This document shows, piece after piece, positions 24,108 through 36,987 of a stretch of 64,000 nt of DNA. The stretch comes from Acorus gramineus (lineage: Eukaryota; Streptophyta; Magnoliopsida; Acorales; Acoraceae), in NCBI GenBank assembly GCA_030737835.1, contig CM060850.1:24159774-24223773 (forward strand). The letters run 5' to 3'. Position 1 is the first letter of the stretch, and every line of letters starts with the position of its first letter. Both the position numbers and the translations under genes were made by a program. The notes below the pieces were generated by a model that did no database searches, was not told the DNA's origin, and saw nothing but the letters and a program-made list of their open reading frames with translations.

Positions 24108-25465
24108 CAACCCATCATCGCTTCCGATCTCCAGCTCTTATCTCCGGCTTGGTTTTGTTTTTGGGGTGGGTTATGCCCATTGTTTTATAAGTATCAAATC
24201 TATTTTTTTAATTTTTTTAAAGGTTTTGGGTTCTTATTTGATGGGGTGGGTTTACTCACAACAATTATCTGCCATCCTTTATCCTACACCTACTGATCTG
24301 GTAGAAAATAACACATAAGAAAAATATAATGATTGTACATCTCAGGGAAATCACAACCAAAACTGTTGATTGAAAAGATTTTTTTGTGTCAATCCAGGGA
24401 ACAACAATAACATTCTCTTCAAGATTAAATCCAGGCAGCAACGATAGGATTCTCTTCAAGATTCAAACCTTTAATTTGAACATTTTGATTTAAGGCTTGA
24501 TATTCAGTGAAAAGTTATCTTCCAACACCATTATTTTTAACACCTTATTTTTGTCATAACGAAACCCAAAGTTCATGAACAGATTTTATAGGATAATAAA
24601 TGTCAAACAATTCATCAGACAAACAACTCAGAATCAATTTCATCGTGATTTTCAAGATGTTGGAAAAAACAGTGCCATGTCTTTGTGCTGTGGAGGTGGA
24701 AGATGGAGCGAAAGCAGTAACAATCAGCAATGATAGTTTAGTAATTGTAGATAAGAAATTGGTTAATCCAATAATGCATACATAATTGCCATAAATGAAA
24801 CCCAGAAAAAAAAAAAATTTCAGTTTTAATTCGAGTTTCAAATGCGTCTAGAATATCATCGGAACGTATACTTACACTAATGATGTATATAGTTCAATAA
24901 AAAAAAATTTATATTTTTAATAAATGCATTCATCCAATTAAAAAAAAATACCTTAGTGTTTATAAAAACATGAACCTATTATTTTTAAAAATCAAAACAA
25001 AAAAAAATATTGCAGGTAACATTATCTTTATATTTAAACAAGGAAAAGAGGCGCTACATCAAAACGTGCCCGGGTTTCTTGCATCACATTGGTGTATCTT
25101 TCATAACTAACTCTTTTTTAATGGATTTTTTTTACATTGAATGCCCATATTATAAAAACAGAGACCCCACGAAAATACAGCCAATGACACTTTCTCACGC
25201 ATTTTCAGTTTAAATCACGGCTTAATTGCCGCCGACTGTACGGGGTATGCCTTTTTTTTTTTTTTATGGACTCGGAAACAACCAGTCATAGCATATGTCC
25301 TGGCCTATAAATTGAACTACATAACTTATTAATTAAATTACATAATTAATTATTGGATATACGTATCACTCTCTTATACGCTTCACATTATATTACATGT
25401 ATAACTCTAATTGTCTTGTTTGGGACTAAAGCTTGTTGAGCCCATTATCCACCCATAACCCATTA

Positions 25466-25755
25466 CCTAATGGCAAATGTTAGACTTAATCATTTTTATT
25501 TATTAAAACTTACATCAAACATATTTTTATTTTTTTTAAAATAGTAAACATTATCTAATGAAGTATATGTTTTGATAAAAAATGTATATCACTCCATTCC
25601 GTGACGAATGAAGCCATTTTTAGTAAGTGTAAAAAGAAATTTAATGAGATATTTACATTGTCTAACGAGATACATGCTCCATTGGATTTTTAATGAGATA
25701 TATAAGACTGTATTTTAAATTGTAAAAAAAACTAAATGTAACAACGCCCTTATTT
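25466..25755. repeat. Copy of the high-copy 'CATCTAATGAG' short element
   Basis: It contains ATTATCTAATGAAGTATATG, TGTATATCACTCCATTCCGT and TAATGAGATATATAAGACTG. It ends near AAATGTAACAACGCCCTT, with TGTTAGACTTAATC near the left end. Confidence 0.6.
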
Positions 25756-25825
25756 AATACATGATGATGTTCAACAGTCGTATTCGTGTTCAAGTTTTGT
25801 CCCTACATAAGACTGTCTCGCACTC

Positions 25826-26012
25826 AAAGAACGTAACCAAATTAGATGTTTAAACTATCGAAATTATTGCAAGTTGCGCCTGAGACCCATCGGGTCGAGG
25901 GCACACTTGCTTGGACGTCACACCTCCCGCAAAAAAGGGAATACCAAGCAAAAAAAAAAAAAAAAAGAACGTAACACCAGATTAGATGTTTAAACTATCG
26001 AAATTATTGCAA
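25826..26012 (+). mobile_element. SINE-like A-tailed insert with unusually long flanking repeat
   Basis: About 91 bp (25873-25963) begins GTTGCGCCTGAGACCCATC and ends in a run of more than 15 A. It is flanked by about 47-bp direct repeats (25826-25872 and 25964-26012) that differ only by a small indel. An A tail plus a target duplication points to retroposition. The GGGTCGAGGGC core is faintly B-box-like. The duplication is far longer than the usual 7-20 bp. Confidence 0.5.
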
Positions 26013-26077
26013 TAATGTACGTGTCGGTTTATGTTAAAACTTATATGCTGATCCATCATCCATCGTATTATTAAACT

Positions 26078-26352
26078 AAGGATAATGTTACTCGCTGTCT
26101 ATTTTTCAGTCTCAATTCTAATCTATAAATGTTTTAAATTTTTTTAAAATAGTGTACATCATCTAATGAGACACATGCTTTTATTAAAAAAAAAAAAAGT
26201 ATATACTCTAATAAATTACATTAATGCATTTATTAAGAAATTTAAAAATTTTAATTGAAACATATACCTCATTAACATGAGTATATAATCCAGTAATTTT
26301 CTATCGACAAATTGAAATTGAGGCTAAAAAAAAAATTGTATAACAACACTCT
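26078..26352. repeat. Best-preserved copy of the high-copy short element
   Basis: The left edge GGATAATGTTACTCGC pairs loosely with the right edge AACAACACTCTG as inverted ends. Internal marks are CATCATCTAATGAGACACAT, TATATACTCTAATAAATT, ACATATACCTCATTAACATG and AGTATATAATCC. There is no coding capacity. About ten diverged copies occur in this window. Confidence 0.65.
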
Positions 26353-27039
26353 GTATGTAATGGTCATCTAGATGGAGGGTGGCTGTGATGTGTTTGGATT
26401 GAATTTTGAGTTTTCATTTGGATTTCAAATAAACCATATGAATTTAAAAACATTCGTAAAAATGTTTTTTAGAAGTTCGAATAAAATTTCGACATGATCA
26501 CGCAATGTTGCTATTAGATGGATTAGTGTGACTTCATCCTTTATTTTCCTTTTTTTTTTAATTATTATTATTATTTTGAATCTTCCGAGTATTGATACAT
26601 TAAACGTGTATATATGTATGCATATGTTAACAAGATAACAAGCTCATAAAAAATACACCTTTAGGACTCTTAATCCTCATCAAGCATGTGGAACTAGATA
26701 TGTTTGGTATATTTTAGAAAATGAAGAAATACGGGTCCGATCTAGTCAGGAATAGTTTCAGAGAGTCTCGTCAGTATCGAACTGTACAACTTATGAATCA
26801 AACTACACAATTTATGAATTGAACTACACAATTAATTATTGAATACAAATTTTCCTTTTTCATTGTATTCAATCAACTATTGAATAAAACATGAATTCTT
26901 CCCATCAATACCCAATTGGTAGAGGTGGAGACAATGGGAACAGGATGGGGCTCAGCCCCTCAGCCCGTCCCCCTTGTCTTATATTGTTCAAACAAAATTG
27001 GTTGATAATGTAATGAAATATGTATTGAAGTGAAAATGA

Positions 27040-27650
27040 TAATGTTAGGCGGAGCCTTTTTTTAGCCTTATTTCCAATTCACACACGTTTTGATTTTTTG
27101 AAAACAATATATATCATCTAATAAGATACATTCAGCCATAAAAAATGAAGAATATATTTCAATAAATTGCATTGTTCCTTTTTTAAAAATATAAAAAATT
27201 TCTAAGAGCATCTCTAATTCTATTCCCAAATGTGTAGAAGTCACCAAAAAATTTCTCCAACTATTACCTATACCAAATAAAACTTTTATGCAAATCAAGG
27301 GATATTCAAACAGTTCCTCAAAAATGCTATTTTTCTTCTTCAACTCTACATTTTTTGTATTGATTTTGTATTTTGACGCTTTCACTCTTGCAATACAATT
27401 TCGAACTTCTCTAAAAAAAAAAAACCTCTACATTTTTTAAAAGATTTAAGTAAACATAAAGTGATAATTTGAGACACACCATGTTAAATAAAGTTTTTAC
27501 TCAAATTTTTAGTATAATTTGAATATAGGTTTAAGTAAGGGCTAGACATTGCCTCACGAAACATATACTTCGTTCATATAAGTATATGACGTTAACTAAG
27601 CATATAAGACTGGAATTGGAGATGAAAAAAGATTGTATGTAACAGCATTT
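27040..27650. repeat. Copy of the high-copy short element, enlarged by an insert
   Basis: Family marks are present at both sides: ATCATCTAATAAGATACATT near 27112 and ATGTAACAGCATTTG near 27640. In the middle (about 27225-27480) lies extra sequence starting GAGCATCTCTAATTC, a start seen in other plant MITEs. Confidence 0.45.
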
Positions 27651-28983
27651 GATTGAAAAAAGTTGTGTTTAATTTCGTTTGCAGTTCACACATTTTTGAA
27701 TTTTTGAAAAACATATATCTATTTAATGAAGTACATGTTATGTTAACCAATTTCATATACTGTTTTAGTTATGACAATTGTAAATAGAATAAAAATAGAC
27801 CCAGTATATCGACATTCATTGGAAATTTTGAGATTTGGAAATTTTTATAAAATAATTTTTTGAGAAAAGCTTTGTTTTCTATTCTCTGGTTCTAAGAAAT
27901 AAAAAAATTACAATTTTTAACTCAAAGACTATATCATTATCCTATGAATTTTTTTTCTTCAAATTATCATGTTTTTATATACTTATATTTTCTTATGAAT
28001 GCTTCTCATTTTTTACTTTTAAGTCACCTTCTTTTTACTCTAAAAGTCACCTTGTCCTGTCACCCTATTCTAAATCCGGGCTCCACCCTTATCAATAGGA
28101 GATGTATAATTCGATTGATAAACTGTCTGGTTCAATTTATAAACTGTACAATTTAATATTGATGGAACTGACTAAAATCAATTCTGACCAGATCCAAGCT
28201 CAAGAAATACTATATTTTAGCAAATGAAGAAATACAAAATGAAAAGTGTGTCACACTCACCACCAACGAGATCCCCACTATTAAATTATTTTTACACATT
28301 CTATAAAATCAATTCAAATGTTTCATTAGAGTATATAATTCATTCTTTACAAAATTACAGAACTCATTAGATGAGTATATTACTTAGGTTTAAAAAGTGG
28401 TACGGGGTGACACAAGGCTGAGTGTATCGTATTCCAAATGACTATGTCGTGGGTAATGTCCCAAGTTTAATCAGGGAGTTACTATTCACTACTTTTTATT
28501 GTATGAACAGTTTTAAAACCCTTCATGGTGTATAAAATTTTGTTCACAGAAAAGCAAAAAATAAGATGATAAGAGGTACTGCTTCATTATACAGAATTAC
28601 TTGTGAATCTTTGTATTATGATTCTCCATAGTTAGCGGAAACTATAATTGTCCTTCTCAAAGCAATTTTTTTATAGCCACTCTACCTGTAGCATGATGTT
28701 GATACAAGGAGGAGGCTTCCTGAAGTCTTATGGAATACAAGACCACTAGCGCCAGACATGAGAACATTATCAACATATTAACTACATTATTTTGAGAGGG
28801 CATACAATGAATGCAACTTGGCACCTACTTATGAATAAGAGACATATAGTCCACAATCAAATCGCCGAGGGAATAAAAACGAACAATAAATAGCGCGACT
28901 CAGATGCATTGGATAGCCAAAGGAGAGAAACAAGAACAAAAAACTGGGTAACAAAGACTACTAAAGCGGGCAGGTTAAAATGA

Positions 28984-31900
28984 TCAGGCCTGTTGCTTCC
29001 CTTTTCGTAGTCTGTCAAGCTCCACATTTGCCTCCTCAAGCTGTAACTTCAACGTTGACACCCGCAGTTCAAGCTCCTCGATAGTGCCTCTGGTAATGGC
29101 AGGCTTGTAAGGCTTGATGAAATTGTGTGAAAACTCTTTCAAGGCTTCAACTCCACAAACCTGCAAAGCGACCTCAACTTATTAATCAGGAAAGAAAATA
29201 TTACAGTCAGTCCTATTTGTAGTTCCTTTTGCAGGCACATGTTTTTTATTTTTTTCTAAAGTATATACCTAACTAATTAATTGCATTCGGTTTTTTTTAA
29301 AAAAGAGCATATCCATATGAATTGAATGCATATATTTTTCATTATAGAGCATATACTGACGACATACTGGAGTAAATACAGCATTTAATGTTTTCATATA
29401 CTGCGTTAGTGTATAACTGTGTTAGTGATGTGACGACTACGAATGGGGCTGCAAAACGAACTGAGCAAATCAACGCCCATCTCAGAATGGATGGTCCTCC
29501 ATGATTTGTCAGAACCCTGGAAAATTATCATACCTCTTGGGGAAGCAAGGGCAACTTTGTGATGTGAAAATCATCATAGAGCATGTAGAACTGGTCTATG
29601 TATTTCTGTTGCATCCGCATCCGTGCTTTGAGCAACTTGGATTCAACAACTGTGACAAAACAAGAAAGTTTAATGCATGATCAGTAACGGAAAAGAGCTT
29701 GAGGCCTTGTGAAAACGAGTCATCTGCACAGGTGAAACCCCTAGTGGGGGTGTCTAAATTCTTATTGAACCTTCGTCATCGAAAAGGACTTGATTAATGA
29801 TGATGTTGTGAGTGTCGATCTCAAACTTGGCGAGTTCTTGGACCAACCTCTCTGTTTCATAGAGAGAAAGGAACTCCGGGATACAAACACATACGAAGGT
29901 TGTCAGGTCCTGTACAAGGGAAAAAAGAATTGATGGGTCAAAAAACTCTACATGACTGAAAAGTGAGACATGTGAATATATTAATGTGGGTCTTGTAATT
30001 GAATTAGCTTATGCACGCAATTAAAGAAAGGGAAATGTTAAGGACAGCCCCTACTTGCAGCCCTGACGTTTTTTTTTTTTTGGCGTGTACCTCATTAAAT
30101 AGAGCATGTACTTCCATAAAAATAATGTATACACTTGAATAAATTGAATATATATATATTTTTGTTCAAAAAAATCATATACGAGGATAAACTAGTATAT
30201 AATGTGCATGATGCCATTATATTTTCAATGAGTGATTTGATGGACCAACCTGATTCAATTTAAGAGCAGAATCCATGAACACAATAAATGATCAATTACA
30301 TCATAATTACCATAGATATTTAGAACCTAATTTTTGCCTTTATAATATAAAGCATCATAAGAGAAATAACTGATTATTAACATAGAGAAGATATTAAAAT
30401 GATCAAGGAGGTTTAAGATGACTAATTTTGTGAATTTTAATCAATAAGAAACAAGAGTAAAACAAAGGTAATTCATCAAAGATATAATGAAATAACAGTG
30501 CCCCAAATTTCAATCAAATATAAAGAACATCTTGGAAGTATGATACTACCGGATCCTTGAATTGTTTGTTAACTTGTTCAATGACATCTTTCATGCCCTC
30601 AAGCTTTCCAAGAATGGCATCCTCAGAAAATTCATCATCAAGACCGAACATACGAGTTGCCTGGCACAAACAGTAGCATATATCACTCACTTCAGGATTT
30701 AACAAAGGTTTAATACTAGTGTAACCTTTTACACATGCCAACAGAAAATGGTGAGCTTGAGTACTGTTCCCACACCCAAATGAAAAGAACAAGCATTAGC
30801 ATACACAAATGCATAAAACAAATCCAGACAATGCACTTAAATAATTATCTATAACAAAAAAAGTTTAATGTACCGAAATATTCCATACAAGAAACTTTCA
30901 TGGGAGACATTTTACCAACCAAGGAAACAGCACAATTCCATATTAGCAACCACCAACAAGTCCAACTGGGCAGGCTCAGATGGACTTGGAGGCCTTTAAC
31001 AGATTTTGGTCCCATCCTTGGATGCATGTGTAATCATTTGACTGCTATGCATAACACAGGAAAACTTTCACCCGGGGCCTGTTCCAGCATGAAGATCTTA
31101 TTCATTCTACATTCAAGACAATATTGACATATAACTTATCCATTTCAATTTTTTAACATTTCATCATTCAATATTTTTGGCTTCTTGTGCTTTCTTAACA
31201 TTTTGATCGATTTGGTTGTTCATACCCACCAAAACAAACAAAAAAAAAAAAAAAAACAATTGGGGCAACCATGTTCTCTGACCAGAGGAGATTTATGTAG
31301 AGAGGGAAGACCCAATTCTAATGGAGTAAAAGAGTCCATTCCTCTATAGGGGCTAGTTGGGAACTTTCATTTTATCACCTTCTTCCTCTCTATCCTTCCT
31401 ATCTTTCTTTTCTTTTTGCTTGTACATGGTTATTTCCATTTCTATTTAACAGAGTTTGGTGGACACCACCTTCCACCGAAAAAATGTTTCTTTCATTCTA
31501 AACATCCTTCAATTGCACCCCAACCTTCCCATACAAGAGCACAATAGAAAAGTTTCCACATTGCTGCTTCATGCAAGTATGATGTCGAGCATACTTGCAC
31601 TTGCACCAAAGTCTGTCAGCATATTTAAAAACACGCCGATACAATAAAGCAAAATGTCCTAAATTCATGAGATAAATCATCGAACGGTATCGGATCCATA
31701 GAAGTACATCATAAAACTAGAAAAACAACTTGCAGTGCCAGCTACAGTTCTTTCCCTGCCCTGGCATCCACTATCCATGCAATATCTTCTTGGCATTCTG
31801 GAGCCAGTGAGTTTATAAATAAATAAATAAATAAATAAACTACGTACATTGCAAGACTTGAGAGGATACCTGGCTTAGAAGTCCACCAAATCTATTTTTC

Positions 31901-34900
31901 AATGTCATCATTTTCGCCAACCCTTTCTCCAAGGTCGATGGGAATTGCAATAGCCGCAGTGTATGGCCAGTTGGAGCAGTATCAAACACAATTACTGAGT
32001 AATCCATTGTTTGAACCAACCTGTCATAAGACGAAACGACAACAAAAATTAGATGAACAATAAACAGTAGTAATGACAACATGCAATCAGACCATATGAC
32101 AATGTCAGGAGGTGTCAATCACAACCATGTAAAAAAGGCAATAAATTGAAAGATACATTAACATGTTCAAAATCATCAAAAGAATATCTTTCACACATTC
32201 AAATAGAACAGCAAATGATCAATATCATCAAATTTAACTTGTTACGGACAGACATCACCATCTTTTAATTTCTCAAAGATAAAATTGCTTTACGGTCCAT
32301 TTGGGAACCTGTTTAAAAAGTATAATTTTTCAAAAAGTAGTTTAATAATACTCGGTTCCTAGGAAGCTCACTTTTTTTGCTTTTCTAAAAGCATATTTTT
32401 GTACCAACAACTGAAACAAACTTTTAAATTAATCATGTTTTATTTAAACCATTTGAAAACACAGTTGCAAAAGCGCATCCAAACAAGTTTCCAAACAGAC
32501 CCTTAATGAAATCTTCTTTAAAAAGCTGGTATCACTTCTACATCCACAACTAAGAACTACTAACTTGAAAATCTTTTAACTAGAAGTAATGATTATACCA
32601 TGAACCACTTAGAACCACCCTTCCTTCACAAATAGTTCCTATGCACATTCTCCAGAATTTAGAGAATGATTGTCTTGTCGGGATGGGTTTGCCAAGGCCA
32701 TTCAGTGGAGGATTGGGCTTCTGATTCCGTTTCTTCTAGCATGATGTTTGGATCAGGGATCGAGGATTTTTGAGTTGTCAACAAGGATGGAAAAAATTTT
32801 CCAGTTCAGGTTGGACTATGGGGATGGGAGACATTGGGAGGTCTTGGTTCATAGGAACCTCAATGATGAGGAGGTTATCGGTTGTGTGGCGCTGTCAGGT
32901 GACTTGCAGGAGTTCATAAGGGGCACAGAGGAGCACTGCATTGTGGTGTGGAAGCTGAGGCCCAAGGAGGGCCTCTCTGAGTTGTTAGGACAGGTGCCCA
33001 CAGGACCAAGCTGATTACGCTGGCGACAACACACATATCAAAGGAGGTGTGGGAATTCAAGTTCCCACTCAAGGTCAAAGCTTTCATGTGGACAGTGTAC
33101 TTGAAGAATATGATGAAAACCCATAGAGCACAGTGGGATCCAGAAGAGGAATTGATGTGTGTCCTATGCAGGGTGAAGTCGAAAGCTGTGGAACCCATGA
33201 CTAGATGAGTTTGGGGATGGTTAAGCTCGGAATCAGGGTTAGAGGCTGATTTCTCATCACTAGAGGGGATGTAGGAGACAAAGAAGAAGCTGAGGAAGAA
33301 AGGGGACAGGAGTGTTCAAGCAAAGATCTCCCAATCTACTGTGTCACCTATGGTTTGGTCTACGTTGTTGACACGGAACCAGGTTTTGTTCAAGGGCGCA
33401 ACACCATATGCAAAAACATTTATGGGAGTCGGCAAGCGAGTTTACTCAAGACTCGGGTCATTTTCATGTTGGCGCTAGCTCGATGACTTCATCAAGGGGA
33501 TCTTGATATTCAAGAGTAATTTTTCTATGATTGTTTGCACTATTTGGTTTGCTTAATAAATCCCTCTTTTACTAAAAACCTCCTTGATGCTTTTACTTTT
33601 GTATTTTTTTTTTTTTTTTTTAAACAGTATGAACTTTTATTAATTAAAAGCCCTAGAACAAATGAAGACAAGATATCTCCAAGAAAAAGCATAAAAGAAA
33701 AATTGAAAAGGAACAAACTCCCAATCGCTTAAAAAAAGTAAAATAACTAACTCCTCACAAACCAAGAGTGACCTATAATGGAGGAAGGATTATACACTTG
33801 GAGAATCATCTTCACCAAATCCCTTATCGTATATGAAATTTACGCCCAAGTATTTACCATATACAACCTCTTTTTTATGAAAGATTCCTTCATTTTGAGT
33901 CAACCAAATACACCAACAAACCACTTGAGGAATTAGCCATTGAAATTCCTTAGCGTACTGACCTTTGCTTTGTTTGTATGCTTTGGACATTCTCGTTCAT
34001 TAATATAATGAGGCTAGAACTCTACTATTTATAAAAAGAAAAAAGGATTTTGAAATACGCTCTCTCTTTGATTCATTAAACCTAAATCTATACATCCCCC
34101 AAATATCTGACACCTCCTCTTCCACTTGAAACCCCCAAAGCTCTCTCCTTTGTCACTCATTCACTCAAACACAAATATATACAACCCTTCTCCCTACAAT
34201 CCCTCCCATACAAAAAAAAAAACTCACACAAATCCTACAAGAAAATAAAATAATCACACAGCAACAAATGGTGGATTGATTTGGACATTGATGATGAAGA
34301 TAGTGAATTTGATTTGGACATTGATTATCTTACTTTTCTTCGTTTATCTCATGCACATTTGTCTTTTTGTAATATTTTGATGCATTGTCTCCTTGGAATG
34401 GCTTTTCCTTTTGATCCTTATATTGGTGGCTCAACAATGGCCTGCTTCCTCATCTTCTCACTGCCCGTTTCGAGTGCATGATTTGGGGTGCCTTATCACC
34501 GCTGAAGCTAAGAGGCTTTATGTGGCTACTTTCCCTAAACAAGCTCCTCACCAAAATTAATCGTGCGAAATGGTCAAATGATGGTGATACTATGTGCGGA
34601 TTGTGTGGCATTGAGGAAGAATCCCAAAACCATCTCTTCTTCTCATGTTCCTTTAGCCAAATCTGGAAGAAGATTGGGAAGGCTCTGGGGACAACTTGTC
34701 TGTTTTAGGATGTGGAAGGTATGTGGAAGTGGTTCTGGGATCATAGAAAAAAGGGGGATAGGAGCAATCAGGCTAAGTTCCAATGGCTAATTCCTCATGC
34801 AATTTGTTGGCCCATTCGGTTAACGCGAAATGAGTCTTTCAACACAAAAGAATGTATTTGGAAAATACTTGGGCCACAATTTCTTCTATGCTAAGGATTG

Positions 34901-36204
34901 GGTAAATTCATTTTAGAGGAGCCTCTGCCTAGATCCATCATGGGCAACAGTTGGGGAAGTGGATCGTTTTATATATGTATTTGGTTATCATTGTAATTTG
35001 CTCCTTTCTTTTATGATGTAAGGAGATCCCTCGTCTCCTTTTTTTTGGGGTTTCTTGAAATTAGATTCACCTATATTCTCTTCAAAATGAAAAAATATTT
35101 TGATGTACATGAAATATTAAATTTCCATATTACTTTTGATGATATTGCTTGAACTAAAGTACTATAATTTCAAATCTTATACATACAAGTTTTTGTCCTA
35201 TTCTAATTTGTTGCACCATTGGTTCATTAGGAAATCATGAATTTGATTTAGGATTGTAAATATTGCATTTTAGAATTTTTTTTTTTTTTGTTGATTCAAA
35301 ATTTTCCTGAATCTATCCCCAATTTTACTGCATATTACGATTTGTTGCTATCGGCGCATCATTCCCAAATTGCATATTGGTGAGAGGGTTACAAAAACAT
35401 GTGCATGTGGAACATATGCAGTCTCCAATGTTCAGAATATGGAAGAGTTATTATGAAGTAGCAGGTTTGAGAATCCAGCCATTCAGCATAACGCAAGGCA
35501 TAGTGATAGCAAAACTATAAATTTCAAGAATGTCCTACCCATTCAGAAAAATAGATTATTCAAATAAATTCAACTCACTTGAGCATTTCAGCAAAACTCA
35601 TGGCTTCATCAATCCCCGGAATTGCATTAGTTAATTCCGAAATAAAACCATCCATCCCTTCCACATTTGGCAAATCATCATTCTCCACACTAGGATCCAC
35701 CTCCTGAAAAAATAAAAATTGAAAAAGATAAACAATCAAAAATCAAATTTTCAGACCAATCCTTTTCTCTCTCTCCCTACCAAACAATCAAGAAAACTGT
35801 TTTATCCAGATTTTGAACCCATCAAAGATGAGACCTTGAGATCGCAGAATCAGAGATCGCATAAATCAAGATTGGATCAAAAACATATAGGGCCATATAA
35901 GAAAAACCCACTTCTCAAAACCATCAAACAATCCCAAAAACCACAAACCCAATACCATGGCGTAGAGGTTGGTGAAGCCATTGACGAGGGTAGGGCTCTT
36001 GGTGAACTTCTGTTGGAAGGCGTCGCTGAGGTTGTGAGCAGGGTCGGTGGAGATGATGAGGACCGACGATCGGACGGCGGAGAGAAGTATAGAAAGGATT
36101 GAACTGCAAGTGGTCTTCCCAACCCCACCCTTCCCACCCACGAAGACCCACTTCAGGCTCTCCTGCTCCAACAAATTCTCCACAGTCCCCTCCAACGCCT
36201 CCAT
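28984..36204 (-). CDS. GET3: GET3 ATPase, guided entry of tail-anchored proteins
   Basis: Cytosolic ATPase that carries tail-anchored proteins to the ER receptor (ArsA/GET3 family). Seven coding exons on the minus strand: 36204-35956, 35703-35579, 32020-31870, 30660-30550, 29909-29771, 29649-29534 and 29160-28984. Together they give 355 aa with every phase kept, a normal length for plant GET3A. The deviant P-loop GKGGVGKT is at residues 24-31. Switch [13 protein letters not shown] holds catalytic Asp54. Switch II is [15 protein letters not shown] (Asp138). Then come the substrate-groove helices, [28 protein letters not shown], and a C-terminal coiled coil ([18 protein letters not shown]). The CxxC zinc motif of yeast and animal GET3 is absent where it should lie ([15 protein letters not shown]). 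Intron 2 (3.6 kb) holds LINE and MITE remnants. Two G-boxes lie upstream. Confidence 0.95.
29230..29470. repeat. Copy of the high-copy short element in GET3 intron 6
   Basis: Diverged copy. It has GTATATACCTAACTAATTAA, GAATTGAATGCATATATTTT and CATATACTGCGTTAG, and ends near GGGGCTGCAAAAC. It lies within an intron. Confidence 0.45.
30028..30250. repeat. Copy of the high-copy short element in GET3 intron 4
   Basis: It contains GTGTACCTCATTAAATAGAG, TGTATACACTTGAATAAATT and ACTAGTATATAATGTGCATG, the same order of marks as the 26078 copy. Confidence 0.5.
32293..32502. repeat. Tourist-like MITE in GET3 intron 2
   Basis: The left end CGGTCCATTTGGGAACCTG pairs with the inverted right end GGGTCTGTTTGGAAACTTG. 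TTA flanks both sides (32290-32292 and 32503-32505). It is 210 bp with no coding capacity. Confidence 0.7.
32748..33473 (+). mobile_element. LINE fragment A (RT zinc-binding region) in GET3 intron 2
   Basis: Translation shows [20 protein letters not shown]. After a frameshift it reads [15 protein letters not shown] and [12 protein letters not shown], the reverse transcriptase zinc-binding domain of plant non-LTR elements. It continues [10 protein letters not shown] and [10 protein letters not shown]. The frames are broken, so it is inactive. It is sense relative to the + strand and antisense to GET3. Confidence 0.7.
33606..33990 (-). mobile_element. LINE fragment B, inverted relative to A and C
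   Basis: A T run at 33606-33621 on the + strand is the probable poly(A) tail of a minus-strand insert. The minus-strand ORF at 33790-33990 contains [20 protein letters not shown], clearly related to [20 protein letters not shown] in fragment C (34712-34894, +). Confidence 0.65.
34478..34894 (+). mobile_element. LINE fragment C (RT zinc-binding region) in GET3 intron 2
   Basis: The first frame gives [19 protein letters not shown], then [18 protein letters not shown], a C-x2-C...H-x4-C zinc-binding motif. The overlapping frame continues [17 protein letters not shown] and LTRNESF. A frameshift separates the two. Fragments A, B and C come from related elements of one LINE family. Confidence 0.75.
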
Positions 36205-36374
36205 CTCCGTCTCTCTCTTTCTCTATGAATTTTATCTCGTCTTTTGTTTCGAAGTTCCCTTTTTTTTTTTTTTTTTACTTTTTATGCGGGGATTTGAAGA
36301 AGAGTCACAGGGAAGTAATGACTTGTCCGAGAACGGAACGGAACGGAAACAGAGAATCTGACGGGGGTCCTGTG

Positions 36375-36403
36375 CACGTGCGCTTTGTAGGTGTAAACAC
36401 GTG
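36375..36403 (-). promoter_or_regulatory. Two G-boxes upstream of GET3
   Basis: CACGTG occurs at 36375-36380 and 36398-36403, 171-199 bp upstream of the GET3 ATG and 23 bp apart. G-boxes bind bZIP and bHLH factors, and paired ACGT cores are common in stress- or ABA-responsive promoters. The motifs are plain in the sequence, but their use is inferred. Confidence 0.5.
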
Positions 36404-36443
36404 AGTGATCGGAAGGATGTGCATCTGGGAAAGATTTTGGGAA

Positions 36444-36970
36444 GGGAAAAATCCATATAACCCCCTGTAAACGGACTGCAATCCATAAAACCCCCGGTCT
36501 TTTCTTAAAATTCATATAACCCCTTGAAAATAACTAATAAATTCAAATAACCTGCTGAATAAAATTTACATATAATGAATATTTTATAAATATCATATTT
36601 AGTAACTTTGATAAATAACACAATATACATAAAAAATCTTACAATGTGTTAAAATATGAAAAATCTTCTGTAAATGACGATTTTATCATTCTGGATAGAG
36701 TTTTATAATATATCAAGAAAGAGTAAAATTATCATTTTCATAAGATTTTTTGCATTTTTAACACATTCTAGAAGTTTTTTAGTATACTGTGTTTTCAATC
36801 AGGGTCAATCAGATAAAATATTTATAAAATATTCATCATCTATCAACATAAATTTTATTTGGGGGTTATTTGAATTTATTAGATGTTTTTAGGGGGTTAT
36901 TTGGATTTTAAGAAAAGAAGGGGGTTATATGGATTTCAATCAGCTTTAAGGGGGTTGTATGGATTTTCCC
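36444..36970. mobile_element. MULE-type foldback MITE 1, upstream of GET3
   Basis: The ends GGGAAAAATCCATATAACCC and (inverted) GGGAAAATCCATACAACCCC continue as long inverted arms with tandem CATATAACCCC / GGGGTTATATGG motifs. The 9-bp flanks TTTTGGGAA (36435-36443) and CTTTGGGAA (36971-36979) differ by one base. The length is 527 bp. The termini are shared with the larger element at 36988-40049, so it is probably mobilised by the same transposase. Confidence 0.8.
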
Positions 36971-36987
36971 CTTTGGGAAAATATTTA

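Larger units (their letters stand above)
24126..28983. other. Intergenic, repeats only
   Basis: No host gene recognised. The stretch holds several copies of the short element family, a SINE-like insert (25826-26012), and possibly the end of the GET3 3'UTR just below 28984. ORFs such as 27068-27385 and 24554-24841 have no domains. Confidence 0.5.

Noticed and set aside
24009-24318. Overlapping + strand ORFs of 95 and 98 aa
   Set aside because: They cross a hAT end and the COL-like fragment read antisense; the protein composition is not convincing.
34281-34481. Acidic 66-aa ORF as a host gene
   Set aside because: It sits in GET3 intron 2 against a LINE fragment, with no domain and no splice context.
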